This document shows, piece after piece, positions 15,751-23,997 of a stretch of 43,443 nucleotides of DNA (its first letter is position 1; each line of letters opens with the position of its first letter). Source of the DNA: Pseudomonadota bacterium (GTDB lineage Bacteria > Pseudomonadota > Alphaproteobacteria > Geminicoccales > Geminicoccaceae). Position numbers and translations under genes: made by a program. Location: positions 1-43,443 of the forward strand of contig JAUQQO010000011.1 in NCBI GenBank assembly GCA_030549795.1. Direction: 5' to 3'. The notes under the pieces are model-generated. The model saw only the letters and a list, made by a program, of their open reading frames with translations. It was not told the DNA's origin and made no database searches.

Positions 15751-16467
15751 ATGGCCGAAACCGCTCTCCACCATTTGGTCGCCCCCGACTCCCTGGCGGG
15801 TCGCTTGATCGCCGCCGATCCGCGCCTGTGGCGAGCGTATACCGAGCACGCTTTCGTGCGCGGGCTGCAGCTCGGGACGCTGCCCATGGCCGCCTTTCGC
15901 GCCTATCTCGTGCAGGACTACAAGTTCTTGATCCACTTCGCGCGCGCTTGGGCGCTCGCCGCCGCCAAAGCGGAAGACCCGCGCGAGATCCGCGCCTGTG
16001 CTCGAACCGTTCATGCGCTCATCGACGAAGAATTGAAGCTGCACATCGCCTATTGCAGCGAATTCGGCTTGCGTGAAGAGGATCTCGTCGCCGCAGCGGA
16101 ACATCCCGCAACGATCGCCTATACGAGTTTTGTCATCGAGCGTGGGCTTACGGGTGATCTTTTGGACCTGCTCGTTGCGCTTGCGCCCTGTGTGGTCGGC
16201 TATGGAGAGATCGGCGCGCGGCTGGCCCGTGACCCCGAAACGCGCGGCGAGGGTAACCCCTATCGCGCGTGGATCGAGACCTACAGTGGCGAGGCCTATG
16301 CGTCGGTGGCACGGGCAGCAGCCGACCAGCTCGCGCGCGTCGCTGCGAGCCGGCTCGGCCCGGAGCCGCTGCGCGCTCCGCGCTGGCCTGCCCTGTGCGC
16401 CATCTTCGCCCGCGCGACCGAACTCGAAGTGGCGTTCTGGCAGATGGGTCTCGATGCCGCTCCTTGA
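15751..16467 (+). CDS. tenA: Aminopyrimidine aminohydrolase / thiaminase II TenA
   Basis: 238 residues. TenA hydrolyses aminomethyl-HMP from degraded thiamin to HMP, feeding ThiD. The all-helical fold shows Y-L-V-Q-D-Y near residues 52-57, E-E-L-K-L-H near 94-98, and the active-site Cys at 147 within A-L-A-P-C-V-V-G-Y-G-E-I-G, which puts it in the cysteine (TenA_C) class. The C-terminal A-T-E-L-E-V-A-F-W-Q-M segment holds the conserved Glu. Overlaps the next gene by 14 bases. Context with ThiD and a ThiXYZ-type transporter fits salvage of base-degraded thiamin. Confidence 0.93.
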   Translation: MAETALHHLVAPDSLAGRLIAADPRLWRAYTEHAFVRGLQLGTLPMAAFRAYLVQDYKFLIHFARAWALAAAKAEDPREIRACARTVHALIDEELKLHIAYCSEFGLREEDLVAAAEHPATIAYTSFVIERGLTGDLLDLLVALAPCVVGYGEIGARLARDPETRGEGNPYRAWIETYSGEAYASVARAAADQLARVAASRLGPEPLRAPRWPALCAIFARATELEVAFWQMGLDAAP

Positions 16468-17239
16468 GCCCGGCCATCCTAGCGACGACCAGCCGCCCGG
16501 TATCCGGCTCGAGGTCGCGCATCTCGCCTTTGCCGGCGTCACGCTCTTTCGCGATTTCGTCCTCGAGCTGCCGGGCGGACGCTGGACCTGCCTTCTGGGT
16601 CCTTCGGGTGTCGGCAAGAGCACGCTTTTGCGCTTGCTCGCCGGGCTTCTGCCGGGAGCTGTGCGCAGCGCCTCCGACGGACTGCCGCTTCGCGGACGGA
16701 TCGCCTGGATGGCGCAGTCGGATCTGCTCTTTCCCTGGCTGAGCGTGCTGGAGAACGCGATTCTCGGATATCGCCTGCGCCGCGCGCCGCGCGCACTGCT
16801 TGAAGAAAAGCGCGCCCAGGCGCGGGTGCTGCTGGCCGAGCTGGGGCTCGGCGATCGTCTCGATGCGGCGCCTGCGACCCTTTCGGGCGGCATGCGCCAA
16901 CGCGTTGCCCTCGCCCGCACCCTCCTCGAGGAGCGCCCGGTGGTGCTCATGGACGAGCCCTTCTCGGCGCTCGATGCGATCACCCGCCACCGGCTGCAGG
17001 ATCTCGCTGCCGAGCTCCTCGTCGGCCGAACAGTGGTCCTCGTCACCCACAGCCCGCGCGAGGCCCTGCGCCTCGGACACGAGGTGCGGATCCTAAACGG
17101 GCGGCCGGTGCGCCTGGAGTCGCCGCTCGTGCTCGCCGGACGGCCGCCGCGCGCTGCCACCGATCCCGGCCTGATCGCGCTCGAGGCCCGACTGTTGGCG
17201 CGTCTTGCCGGTGAACGTACCCAGAGGGAGGCGGCTTGA
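16454..17239 (+). CDS. thiZ: ABC transporter ATPase for a thiamin precursor (ThiZ-like)
   Basis: 261 residues. Nitrate/taurine-type ABC ATPase. Walker A G-P-S-G-V-G-K-S-T near residue 50, Q-loop M-A-Q-S-D-L-L-F-P-W, signature L-S-G-G-M-R-Q-R-V-A-L-A-R, Walker B V-V-L-M-D-E-P-F-S-A-L-D, H-loop V-T-H-S. ThiZ-ThiX-ThiY import formylaminopyrimidine or HMP. The ATG at 16454 overlaps the tenA end; an upstream frame extension runs inside tenA and was dropped. The stop overlaps a TTG of the permease gene. Confidence 0.88.
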   Translation: MPLLEPGHPSDDQPPGIRLEVAHLAFAGVTLFRDFVLELPGGRWTCLLGPSGVGKSTLLRLLAGLLPGAVRSASDGLPLRGRIAWMAQSDLLFPWLSVLENAILGYRLRRAPRALLEEKRAQARVLLAELGLGDRLDAAPATLSGGMRQRVALARTLLEERPVVLMDEPFSALDAITRHRLQDLAAELLVGRTVVLVTHSPREALRLGHEVRILNGRPVRLESPLVLAGRPPRAATDPGLIALEARLLARLAGERTQREAA

Positions 17240-17241
17240 GG

Positions 17242-17988
17242 ATGGCACGGGCGCTCGTGGTCGCAGCCGGCCTTGTGGGCCTGTGGCAGCTCCTCGCCTG
17301 GCTCACCGGCGCACCGCCCTACATCCTTCCCGACCCGCTGCGCGTGATGCGCACGCTTTGGGCTCGTGCCGATCTCATCGCCGCGCACGCGCTCATCACC
17401 GTCGGCGAGATCCTCCTCGGTCTTGCGCTCGGCACCCTTCTGGGTGCGCTCGCGGCGCTTGTGCTCGCCGCTTCTCGGCGCGCCCGCGCCTGGATCCTGC
17501 CGCTTTTGGTCATAAGCCAAGCGCTGCCCGTCTTCGCCCTCGCACCGCTGCTCGTGCTGTGGTTGGGCTATGGTATGGCCTCTAAGGTCGCGATGGCGGT
17601 GCTCATCATCTTCTTTCCCGTCGCTTCTGCCTTCTTCGACGGGCTGCGGCGGACTCCGCCAGGCTGGCTCGAGCTCGCGCGGGTGATGGACGCGCGACCG
17701 CTCGCCCTGCTCGTGCGCGTGCGCCTGCCGGCGGCGCTGCCGGCCTTCGCCTCGGGCATGCGGGTGGCGGCCGCGGTCGCCCCCATCGGGGCGGTGGTGG
17801 GCGAATGGGTCGGAAGCTCGGCCGGGCTCGGCTATCTCATGTTGCACGCCAACGCGCGCATGCAGACCGACCTCATGTTTGCGGCCCTTTTCGTGCTGTG
17901 CGTGCTCGCGCTCGCGCTGTGGTTCGCAGTCGATCGCACCCTGGCGCGGGCGATCCGCTGGCAGCCTGAAACCCCCCACCCGCTTTGA
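17242..17988 (+). CDS. thiX: ABC transporter permease for a thiamin precursor (ThiX-like)
   Basis: 248 residues from the ATG at 17242; an in-frame TTG at 17236 overlaps the previous stop (TTGA) and could also be used, with GGGAGG lying just ahead of both. About six membrane segments. The EAA loop of binding-protein-dependent permeases is recognisable around G-W-L-E-L-A-R-V-M-D-A-R-P-L-A-L-L-V-R-V-R-L-P-A. Family: SsuC/TauC/ThiX. Its pairing with a ThiY-like protein and position under the TPP riboswitch set the substrate class. Confidence 0.87.
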   Translation: MARALVVAAGLVGLWQLLAWLTGAPPYILPDPLRVMRTLWARADLIAAHALITVGEILLGLALGTLLGALAALVLAASRRARAWILPLLVISQALPVFALAPLLVLWLGYGMASKVAMAVLIIFFPVASAFFDGLRRTPPGWLELARVMDARPLALLVRVRLPAALPAFASGMRVAAAVAPIGAVVGEWVGSSAGLGYLMLHANARMQTDLMFAALFVLCVLALALWFAVDRTLARAIRWQPETPHPL

Positions 17989-18072
17989 GGACCGGCAAAG
18001 ATGGCTGGTTTCGCACGCTCGATGGTCGCAAGCTGCGGGAAGCGACGCGCGACAAGCTGAGGATGGGCTAAC

Positions 18073-19038
18073 ATGGAAGGACTGGTACGCTGCGTCTGTT
18101 CTCTTCTGTTGGCGTTGAGCGTCGTATTGGGTGCGCTTCCCGCTCGGTCCGCCGAGCGGCTCACCGTGATCCTCGACTGGTTCGTCAATCCCGACCACGG
18201 TCCGCTCGTGATCGCGCGCGAAAAGGGCTTCTTTCGCGAGCAGGGTGTTGACGTGGAGCTCATCGCCCCAGCCGATCCCAACGATCCGCCCAAGCTCGTC
18301 GCCGCCGGCAAAGCCGATCTCGCCATCGGCTACCAGCCGCAGCTGCACCTGCAGATCGACCAGGGCCTGCCGCTTGTGCGCATCGGTACGCTCGTGGCCA
18401 CGCCCTTGAACAGCCTCGTCTTCCTCGCCGAAGGGCCGATCCGCACCGTCGCCGATCTCAAAGGGCGCAAGGTCGGCTATTCGGTAGGCGGCTTTGAAGA
18501 AGCGCTGTTGGGCGCCATGCTCGAGCGGCATGGGCTCAAGCTCGCTGATCTCACGCTGATCAACGTCAATTTCGCCCTCTCCGCAGCGCTCCTTTCGGGT
18601 CAGGTCGATGCCGTGATCGGCGCTTTTCGCAATTTCGAGCTGCATCAGCTCGCCCTCGAAGGTCGGCCCGGCCGCGCCTTCTTCCCCGAGGAGGAGGGAG
18701 TGCCGCCCTATGACGAGCTCATCTACCTCGCCCACCGCGATCACCTCGCGCGGCCGGAGTTTCCGCGTTTTCTCGCTGCCGTCGAGCGCGCCACCTTCTG
18801 GATCCTCAACCACCCCGAGGAAAGCTGGGCGGTCTTTTCCGCCACCGCCAAGGAGCTGCAGGACGAACTCAACCGCCGCGCTTGGGCGGCCACGATGCCA
18901 CGCTTCGCCCATGCCCCCGCCGCACTCGATGCCGGCCGCTACGCCCGCTTCGCGGCATTCCTGCACGCCCGCGGGCTCATCGGCCCGCCGCCGCCGGTCG
19001 AGAGCTACGCGGTCGACCTCGGAGCGCGCTGGCGCTGA
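18073..19038 (+). CDS. thiY: Periplasmic binding protein for a thiamin pyrimidine precursor (ThiY/NMT1 family)
   Basis: 321 residues. Signal peptide at residues 1-27 (L-L-L-A-L-S-V-V-L-G-A-L-P-A-R-S-A). The mature protein starts L-T-V-I-L-D-W-F-V-N-P-D-H-G-P-L, the hallmark of ThiY/NMT1-like proteins, and has G-Y-Q-P-Q-L-H, G-Y-S-V-G-G-F and E-E-x-G-V-P-P-Y-D-E-L-I further on. It hands pyrimidine precursors (formylamino-HMP or HMP) to the ThiX-ThiZ importer. An 84-base gap separates it from the permease. Last gene of the operon. Confidence 0.92.
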   Translation: MEGLVRCVCSLLLALSVVLGALPARSAERLTVILDWFVNPDHGPLVIAREKGFFREQGVDVELIAPADPNDPPKLVAAGKADLAIGYQPQLHLQIDQGLPLVRIGTLVATPLNSLVFLAEGPIRTVADLKGRKVGYSVGGFEEALLGAMLERHGLKLADLTLINVNFALSAALLSGQVDAVIGAFRNFELHQLALEGRPGRAFFPEEEGVPPYDELIYLAHRDHLARPEFPRFLAAVERATFWILNHPEESWAVFSATAKELQDELNRRAWAATMPRFAHAPAALDAGRYARFAAFLHARGLIGPPPPVESYAVDLGARWR

Positions 19039-19208
19039 ACTGCCCCGGGCGCGCTCGCCTCTCCACACTTCGCCCGCCCACGCCGCGCGCAGAAGCCCGT
19101 GTACGGACGAACGGCGAGGCAACGCCACGCGTGCGCGCGCGGCGTCGGGAGCGGCTCTCCGTGCAGCCACTGGCGAAGCGACTTGTGAACCGCGCGCGAA
19201 CAGCGGCT

Positions 19209-19242
19209 CTTTGCGCTCGCGCAGGCGTGCGCGAGCGCAAAG
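19209..19242. repeat. Perfect 15-bp inverted repeat with 4-base loop
   Basis: The arms 19209-19223 and 19228-19242 are exact reverse complements around GGCG. It lies 170 bases past thiY. No T-run follows on either strand, so a simple intrinsic terminator is not supported, though it could protect the 3' end of the thi message. Confidence 0.7.
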
Positions 19243-19409
19243 CGTCCGAGCCGCGAGTTGGGGCGCCGCCAGCCGCACCGCCTTTGGTCCGGTGTTGCCC
19301 ACCGAAAGGCCGGCAGCGAGCGCGACGACCACGAGCCCCAGGGTCAGGGCGTGAACGGCGGCGAGGAGGCTGCAGGCGCAGGGCATGCGCCCTTTCTGCC
19401 GCAAAAAGG

Positions 19410-19425
19410 TTAACCGTGTCTTAAC
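19410..19425 (+). promoter_or_regulatory. CtrA-type binding box
   Basis: TTAA (19410-19413), seven bases, TTAAC (19421-19425) matches the CtrA consensus TTAA-N7-TTAAC exactly; the complementary strand matches too because the site is flanked by GG and CC. It sits 57 bases ahead of the AEC permease start. CtrA is the alphaproteobacterial cell-cycle/motility response regulator. A TTAA pair is uncommon by chance in sequence this GC-rich. Confidence 0.5.
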
Positions 19426-19481
19426 CGCCTGTCCGCGCGCGGGCCTTGTGCTGCGGCGGGTGCCGCCGCTAGCCCGGCGGC

Positions 19482-20393
19482 ATGGATGCGGTGGCGCGCG
19501 CAGTTCTGGTCGTAACAGTCCTGGTCGGGCTCGGCTTTCTGCTGCGCCGAAGCGGCGCCTTGCCGGTTCAGAGCTGGGGGCCGATCGAGCGGCTCACCTA
19601 TTTCGTTCTGTTTCCCGCCCTGATTGTGCTCGAGCTCGCCCGCGCCGAGCTCGGCGGACCGGTGGCGGCGTCGATCGCCCTAGCGCTTGTGGGCGCGCAG
19701 CTCGTCATGTTCGCGCTCGCCTGCTTGTTGCGCGCCATCCTCGCCCTCGATGGGCCGCGGTTTGCCTGCCTGGTGCAGGGCTATGTGCGCTGGAACAGCT
19801 ATCTCGCCCTCGCCCTCACCCCACTGCTGTTCGGCGCCGAGGCGCTCGGCTTCACGGCGGTGGCGGTCGGCTCGCTGGTCCCGATCGCCAACCTCACGAG
19901 CGTGTGGGCCCTCACCCACGGCAGCGCTTCGCAACCGACCCGCGGGGCGCTGCTGCGGGCGCTTGCCACCAACCCGCTTTTGCTCGCCTGCGCGGTCGGG
20001 TTCGCATGGAACGTAAGCGGCCTGCCGCTCCCGGCGTTGATCGCCGAGCCGCTCGCCATTTTGGGCCGGGCCACGCTCGCTTTGGGCCTCCTCGCGGTCG
20101 GGGCCGGGCTCGAGCCTGTACGCGGTCGTGCTGCGTCGCGGGTGATCGTCGCCGCCGCGCTCGGCCGCTTGCTGCTCGGACCCTTGATCGCCATCGCTCT
20201 TGCGCGGCTGCTCGGCCTCGAGGGGCCGGCGCTCGGGGTGGTCGCGCTGTGCGCGGCTGTCCCCACCGCGAGCTCGGCCTACATCCTCGCCCGTTTGATG
20301 GGCGGCGACGCCGAGCTCATGGCGGCGATCGTCACCGTCAACACCGTACTCGCTGTTCTAACCCTGCCAGCTATTCTGGTGCTCGTGGTCTGA
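19482..20393 (+). CDS. AEC family transporter (auxin efflux carrier-like permease)
   Basis: 303 residues with about ten hydrophobic segments and the two-half layout of AEC permeases. Recognisable features are G-F-L-L-R-R-S-G near the N terminus, T-Y-F-V-L-F-P-A-L-I in the second segment, and A-V-P-T-A-S-S-A-Y-I-L-A-R-x-M-G-G-D-A near the end. Bacterial members carry organic acids such as malonate or malate; the substrate here is unknown. The ribosome binding site is weak. The amidase gene follows after 68 bases on the same strand. Confidence 0.87.
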   Translation: MDAVARAVLVVTVLVGLGFLLRRSGALPVQSWGPIERLTYFVLFPALIVLELARAELGGPVAASIALALVGAQLVMFALACLLRAILALDGPRFACLVQGYVRWNSYLALALTPLLFGAEALGFTAVAVGSLVPIANLTSVWALTHGSASQPTRGALLRALATNPLLLACAVGFAWNVSGLPLPALIAEPLAILGRATLALGLLAVGAGLEPVRGRAASRVIVAAALGRLLLGPLIAIALARLLGLEGPALGVVALCAAVPTASSAYILARLMGGDAELMAAIVTVNTVLAVLTLPAILVLVV

Positions 20394-20461
20394 TGCGCGC
20401 GGCGCGCGCTGGGCTTGGCGGGCGCGAGCTGCTAGCCGGCAAGCGCATCGAGGAGGAGTCC

Positions 20462-21853
20462 ATGGCCGCGATCCACCAGTTCTCGGCCGCCGAGCTCACC
20501 GCCGCCTACGCCAAAAAAGAGCTCTCGCCGGTGGAGGTGACGAAAGCGCTCTTGGCTCGCATCGAGGCCTGCGAGCCGACCCTGAACGCCATGTACCTCG
20601 TTTGGGCCGAGCGTGCTCTTGAGGAAGCGGCATTAAGCGAGCAGCGCTGGCATCGGGGCGAGCCGCGCTCACCGCTCGATGGGGTGCCGGTGACGATCAA
20701 AGACAACATCGCCACCGCCGGCGCGCCCACCCCGATCGGCACCCGCGCCATAGATGCGAGCATGATCTGCGGCGTCGATTCACCGCCGGCGGCGCGCGTG
20801 CGCGAAGCGGGTTGCGTGGTGTTGGGCAAGACGACCATGCCCGATTTCGGCATGCTCGCTTCAGGCGTGTCGAGCTTTCACGGTATCACCCGCAATCCCT
20901 GGGATCCGGCGCGCAACACTTCCGGCTCGAGCTCGGGTGCGGGCGCGGCGGTAGCTGCCGGTTATGCTCCCTTGGCGCTTGGGACCGACATCGGCGGTTC
21001 GGTGCGGCTGCCGGCCGCCTGGTGCGGCATCTTCGCGCTCAAGCCGAGCCTGGGCCGGGTGCCCATCGATCCGCCCTTTTTGGGCCGCGTGGCAGGCCCG
21101 ATGACGCGCACGGTCGACGATGCCGCCCTGCTCATGGATGAGCTCAAAAAGCCCGATCCGCGCGATTTCATGGCGTTGCCCCCCGATCCCGAAGCGTACG
21201 CCGGTCGCCTCGCGCGCGAGCTTCGCGGCCTGCGCTTGGGGCTGCTTTTGGATATGGGGGCGGGCTTACCCGTAGAGCCGGAGATCCGAGCTGCGATCGA
21301 GGACGCAGCGCGGCGTTTTGAGAGTGCTGGTTGTGTGGTCGAGCCGGTCGATCCCTTCCTCGATGAGGAGCTGTTCTTGGGGCTCGACCTCTTCTTCCGA
21401 GCCCGGCTGGCCGCTCAACTTCAGGAGCTACCGGTCGAGCGCGTGGCCATGATGCTGCCGTTCGTACGCGAATGGGCGCTTGCCTCTTTGCGCGCAAGTG
21501 CGCTCGAGCTCGCCCGCGCGCTCGCCAAACTGTTCGAAATGCGCAAGCGCTGCCATGAGGTGTCGAACCGCTTCGACTATCTCCTCACCCCCACTTTGCC
21601 GATCCCGCCTTTCGCCGCTGAGGACCTCTGCCCCGGCAACGATCGCGACCGGCCCTTCAGCCACATCTGCTTTACTGCGCCGTTCAACCAGTCCGAGCAG
21701 CCGGCCTGCTCGATCTGCTGCGGTTACACGCAAGACGGCATGCCCATCGGGCTGCAGATCATCGGCAAACGTTTCGATGATCTCGGCGTTTTGCAAATGG
21801 CGCGGGCCTTCGAGGAGCTGCGGGCGCCCTTGCGCCCCTGGCCGATGGGATGA
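20462..21853 (+). CDS. Amidase signature family hydrolase
   Basis: 463 residues. Ser-cisSer-Lys hydrolase of amides. Catalytic parts seen: Lys in P-V-T-I-K-D-N-I near residue 80, cis-Ser in the N-T-S-G-S-S-S-G-A-G-A-A-V segment and nucleophilic Ser in G-T-D-I-G-G-S-V-R. The C-terminal part has L-L-T-P-T-L-P and G-M-P-I-G-L-Q-I-I-G, typical of the family. The ATG at 20462 has an excellent ribosome binding site (AGGAGG, five-base spacer); the open frame upstream overlaps the AEC gene and was dropped. Not GatA: there are no gatB or gatC neighbours. Substrate unknown. Confidence 0.92.
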   Translation: MAAIHQFSAAELTAAYAKKELSPVEVTKALLARIEACEPTLNAMYLVWAERALEEAALSEQRWHRGEPRSPLDGVPVTIKDNIATAGAPTPIGTRAIDASMICGVDSPPAARVREAGCVVLGKTTMPDFGMLASGVSSFHGITRNPWDPARNTSGSSSGAGAAVAAGYAPLALGTDIGGSVRLPAAWCGIFALKPSLGRVPIDPPFLGRVAGPMTRTVDDAALLMDELKKPDPRDFMALPPDPEAYAGRLARELRGLRLGLLLDMGAGLPVEPEIRAAIEDAARRFESAGCVVEPVDPFLDEELFLGLDLFFRARLAAQLQELPVERVAMMLPFVREWALASLRASALELARALAKLFEMRKRCHEVSNRFDYLLTPTLPIPPFAAEDLCPGNDRDRPFSHICFTAPFNQSEQPACSICCGYTQDGMPIGLQIIGKRFDDLGVLQMARAFEELRAPLRPWPMG

Positions 21854-21928
21854 GCGAGAGGGCTGCGCAGGCGGCCGGAGAGCGATCGAGCGCGCGCGGG
21901 CGCGGTGTTCGCGGGGCGGGGCAGGGGG

Positions 21929-22909
21929 TCAAACGCGCCCACCGACATTGCGCGCGAGCAGCCGCCGCGCTGCGGCGGCGATCGCCTCGGCCGTCACCTG
22001 CAGCTCGGCTTCGAGCGGGGGACTGTAGGGAACGGGAATGCGCGGTGCACCCAACCGCGCCACCGGGATGCCGAGTTCCTCGGCCACGGTGGCCGCGATC
22101 TCGGCGCCGAAGCCTGACACCCGCACGGCCTCGTGGGCGACGATGAGACGACCCGTGCGTGCCGCCGATTCGAGCACCGCCTCTTTGTCCCACGGCCACA
22201 GCGAACGCAAATCGAGCAGATCGACGTCGATGCCTTCGTCTGCGAGCGTTTCGGCGGCTTCGGCTGCCGCGTGCACGGTCGCTGACCAGCTCACAAGCGT
22301 AAGGTCGTTGCCGAAGCGCAGCCGACGGGCGCGGCCGATCTCGGCCACCTCTTCCGCTTCCGGCACTTCCCCTTCGAGCGGCCAGAGATTCTTGTGCTCG
22401 AGATAGACGACGGGATCGTCGCAGCGGATGGCGGCTTTTAAAAGCGCCCGGTTGTCCGCCGGGGTGGCGGGGGCGAGAACGACGAGGCCGGGAATGTGGA
22501 CGTACCAGGCCTCGAGGCTCTGGCTGTGCTGGGCGGCGGAGCTGCGCCACATGCCGATGGGCTCGCGCACGACCAACGGTACGCGGCACTGGCCGCCGAA
22601 CATGTAGCGCGCCTTAGCGGCCTGGTTGACGAGTTCGTCGATGGCGCAGAGCGCGAAATCCGAAAAGCGCATCTCGACCACCGGCCGGGTACCGGCCATG
22701 GCAGCCCCCACCGCGACCGCCATGATCGCCGCCTCGCTGATCGGGGTGTCGACCACCCGCTCGGGCCCGAATTCCTCCTGCAGGCCTTGGTACTGGCCGA
22801 ACACGCCACCGCGGCCGAGGTCTTCCCCGAGCGCCCACACGCGGGGATCGCGGCGCATCTCTTCGGCGAGCGCAAGCCGCGCCGCCTCGCGATAGCTCAT
22901 CCGCGTCAT
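21929..22909 (-). CDS. 2-oxoacid dehydrogenase E1 component, beta subunit
   Basis: 326 residues. Forms the alpha2beta2 TPP-dependent E1 of a pyruvate, acetoin or branched-chain oxoacid dehydrogenase. Seen: Y-R-E-A-A-R-L-A-L-A-E-E-M near the start, G-E-D-L-G, D-T-P-I-S-E, V-E-M-R-F-S-D-F, and the C-terminal half D-L-L-D-L-R-S-L-W-P-W-D and V-A-H-E-A-V. Its ATG overlaps the alpha-subunit stop (ATGA). No E2 (lipoyl acyltransferase) or E3 gene is adjacent; downstream is the amidase on the other strand. Confidence 0.93.
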   Translation of the reverse strand: MTRMSYREAARLALAEEMRRDPRVWALGEDLGRGGVFGQYQGLQEEFGPERVVDTPISEAAIMAVAVGAAMAGTRPVVEMRFSDFALCAIDELVNQAAKARYMFGGQCRVPLVVREPIGMWRSSAAQHSQSLEAWYVHIPGLVVLAPATPADNRALLKAAIRCDDPVVYLEHKNLWPLEGEVPEAEEVAEIGRARRLRFGNDLTLVSWSATVHAAAEAAETLADEGIDVDLLDLRSLWPWDKEAVLESAARTGRLIVAHEAVRVSGFGAEIAATVAEELGIPVARLGAPRIPVPYSPPLEAELQVTAEAIAAAARRLLARNVGGRV

Positions 22910-23922
22910 AGCCGGATCTCCGCAGCCGTGACCGGCCACTCGGCACCCAGGTCCTGCACGTCCATCCAGGCGAGCTCGGGTTCGGGCCAGGGCGCGGCGC
23001 GGGCGGCGGTGAACGCCTGCTCGATGGGCGCGCGCGCCTCGGCCTCGAGCGCGGCGATCTCCTCGGTGCTGAGCCCCGCGCGAGTGAGCAGCTCGCGCGC
23101 ACGGGCGATCGGACACAGCCGCCAACGCGATTCCACCTCCGCGACCGGCCGGTAGGCACCGGCATCGGTCTGCGTATGACCCATCAGACGATAGGTCTCG
23201 GCGTAAAGAAAACGCGGTCCGCCGCCGACGCGGATTTCGGCGAGGAGGGCTTCTGCCGCATCGGCCACAGCACGCACGTCGTTGCCGTCGACCGAAACGC
23301 CCTCGATCCCGAGTGCTCGCGCCCGCGCAAGCGGTCCCGGACCGGCGGTCAAGGCGCGGGTACGGGTGGTAGCCGCGAAGCCGTTGTCCTCGCACACGAA
23401 GAGCACCGGTAGCTTGAAGACCGCGGCCCAGTTGAGGCCTTCGAGAAAGGGGCCGCGGTTGACGGCCCCATCGCCGAAGATGCAGCACACGACGCGCGCT
23501 TCGCCCAAAAGCCGCACGGCGTGTGCAGCCCCGGCGGCGATGCCGATGTTGGCGGCGACGACACCGTTGGCGCCGAGCATGCCGACCGTGAAGTCGGCGA
23601 TGTGCATCGAGCCGCCCTTGCCCTTCGAGGTCCCTGGCCTTCGACCCATGAGCTCGGCGGCCATCGCGAAGGGATCCGCTCCTTTGGCGAGGGTGTGGCC
23701 GTGACCGCGGTGCGTCGAGAGCAGATAGTCCTCGCGCCGCAGCGCGCAACACACCCCGGCGGCTACCGCTTCTTGGCCGATTGAGGGGTGGATAGCACCC
23801 TTAACGAGACCCTCGCGCGCCGCTTCAAGCGCGAGTTCCTCAAAGCGGCGGATCGCCACCATTACGGAAAAGAGCCGGCATAAGCGATCGCGATCGAGGT
23901 TGGGTGCTGCACTGCCGTTCAC
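22906..23922 (-). CDS. 2-oxoacid dehydrogenase E1 component, alpha subunit
   Basis: 338 residues from the GTG at 23922, chosen because GGGGAGG lies six bases ahead; an ATG at 23940 is in frame but has its GGGAG directly against it. Binds TPP and starts decarboxylation of a 2-oxoacid. The TPP motif G-D-G-A-V-N...E-D-N-G-F-A is complete, with H-P-S-I-G-Q-E-A, H-R-G-H-G-H near residue 75 and G-K-G-G-S-M-H-I. The A-T-T-R-T-R stretch after E-D-N-G-F-A resembles acetoin dehydrogenase AcoA, so pyruvate versus acetoin cannot be settled. Confidence 0.93.
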   Translation of the reverse strand: MNGSAAPNLDRDRLCRLFSVMVAIRRFEELALEAAREGLVKGAIHPSIGQEAVAAGVCCALRREDYLLSTHRGHGHTLAKGADPFAMAAELMGRRPGTSKGKGGSMHIADFTVGMLGANGVVAANIGIAAGAAHAVRLLGEARVVCCIFGDGAVNRGPFLEGLNWAAVFKLPVLFVCEDNGFAATTRTRALTAGPGPLARARALGIEGVSVDGNDVRAVADAAEALLAEIRVGGGPRFLYAETYRLMGHTQTDAGAYRPVAEVESRWRLCPIARARELLTRAGLSTEEIAALEAEARAPIEQAFTAARAAPWPEPELAWMDVQDLGAEWPVTAAEIRL

Positions 23923-23997
23923 CGCGAGCCTCCCCTGCATCTCCCGCGCGGCTTCCTGCCGAGCAGGCCGACGCTTGTCAAAGGTCGAAGGTGACGC

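Larger units (their letters stand above)
19039..19481. other. Gene-free stretch between thiY and the AEC permease
   Basis: 443 bases without a convincing gene. It contains a perfect 15-bp hairpin (19209-19242) and a CtrA-type box (19410-19425). A minus-strand frame starting at the ATG at 19386 begins with a signal-like hydrophobic run (S-L-L-A-A-V-H-A-L-T-L-G-L-V-V-V-A-L-A) but has no stop until deep inside the antisense of thiY and turns Arg-rich, so I do not call it a gene. Confidence 0.6.

Noticed and set aside
19039-19386. Possible minus-strand signal-peptide gene starting at 19386 next to the CtrA box
   Set aside because: The first 40 residues look export-like, but the frame has no stop in the gap, crosses a perfect hairpin and becomes Arg-rich antisense of thiY.
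15271-19404. A 1377-codon open frame on the minus strand across the thi operon
   Set aside because: It lies antisense to five convincing genes, has Arg/Gly/His-rich composition and no family features; long empty frames are expected at this GC content.
20400-20461. Longer amidase N terminus upstream of 20462
   Set aside because: The AGGAGG at the right distance and the family N terminus both support the ATG at 20462.
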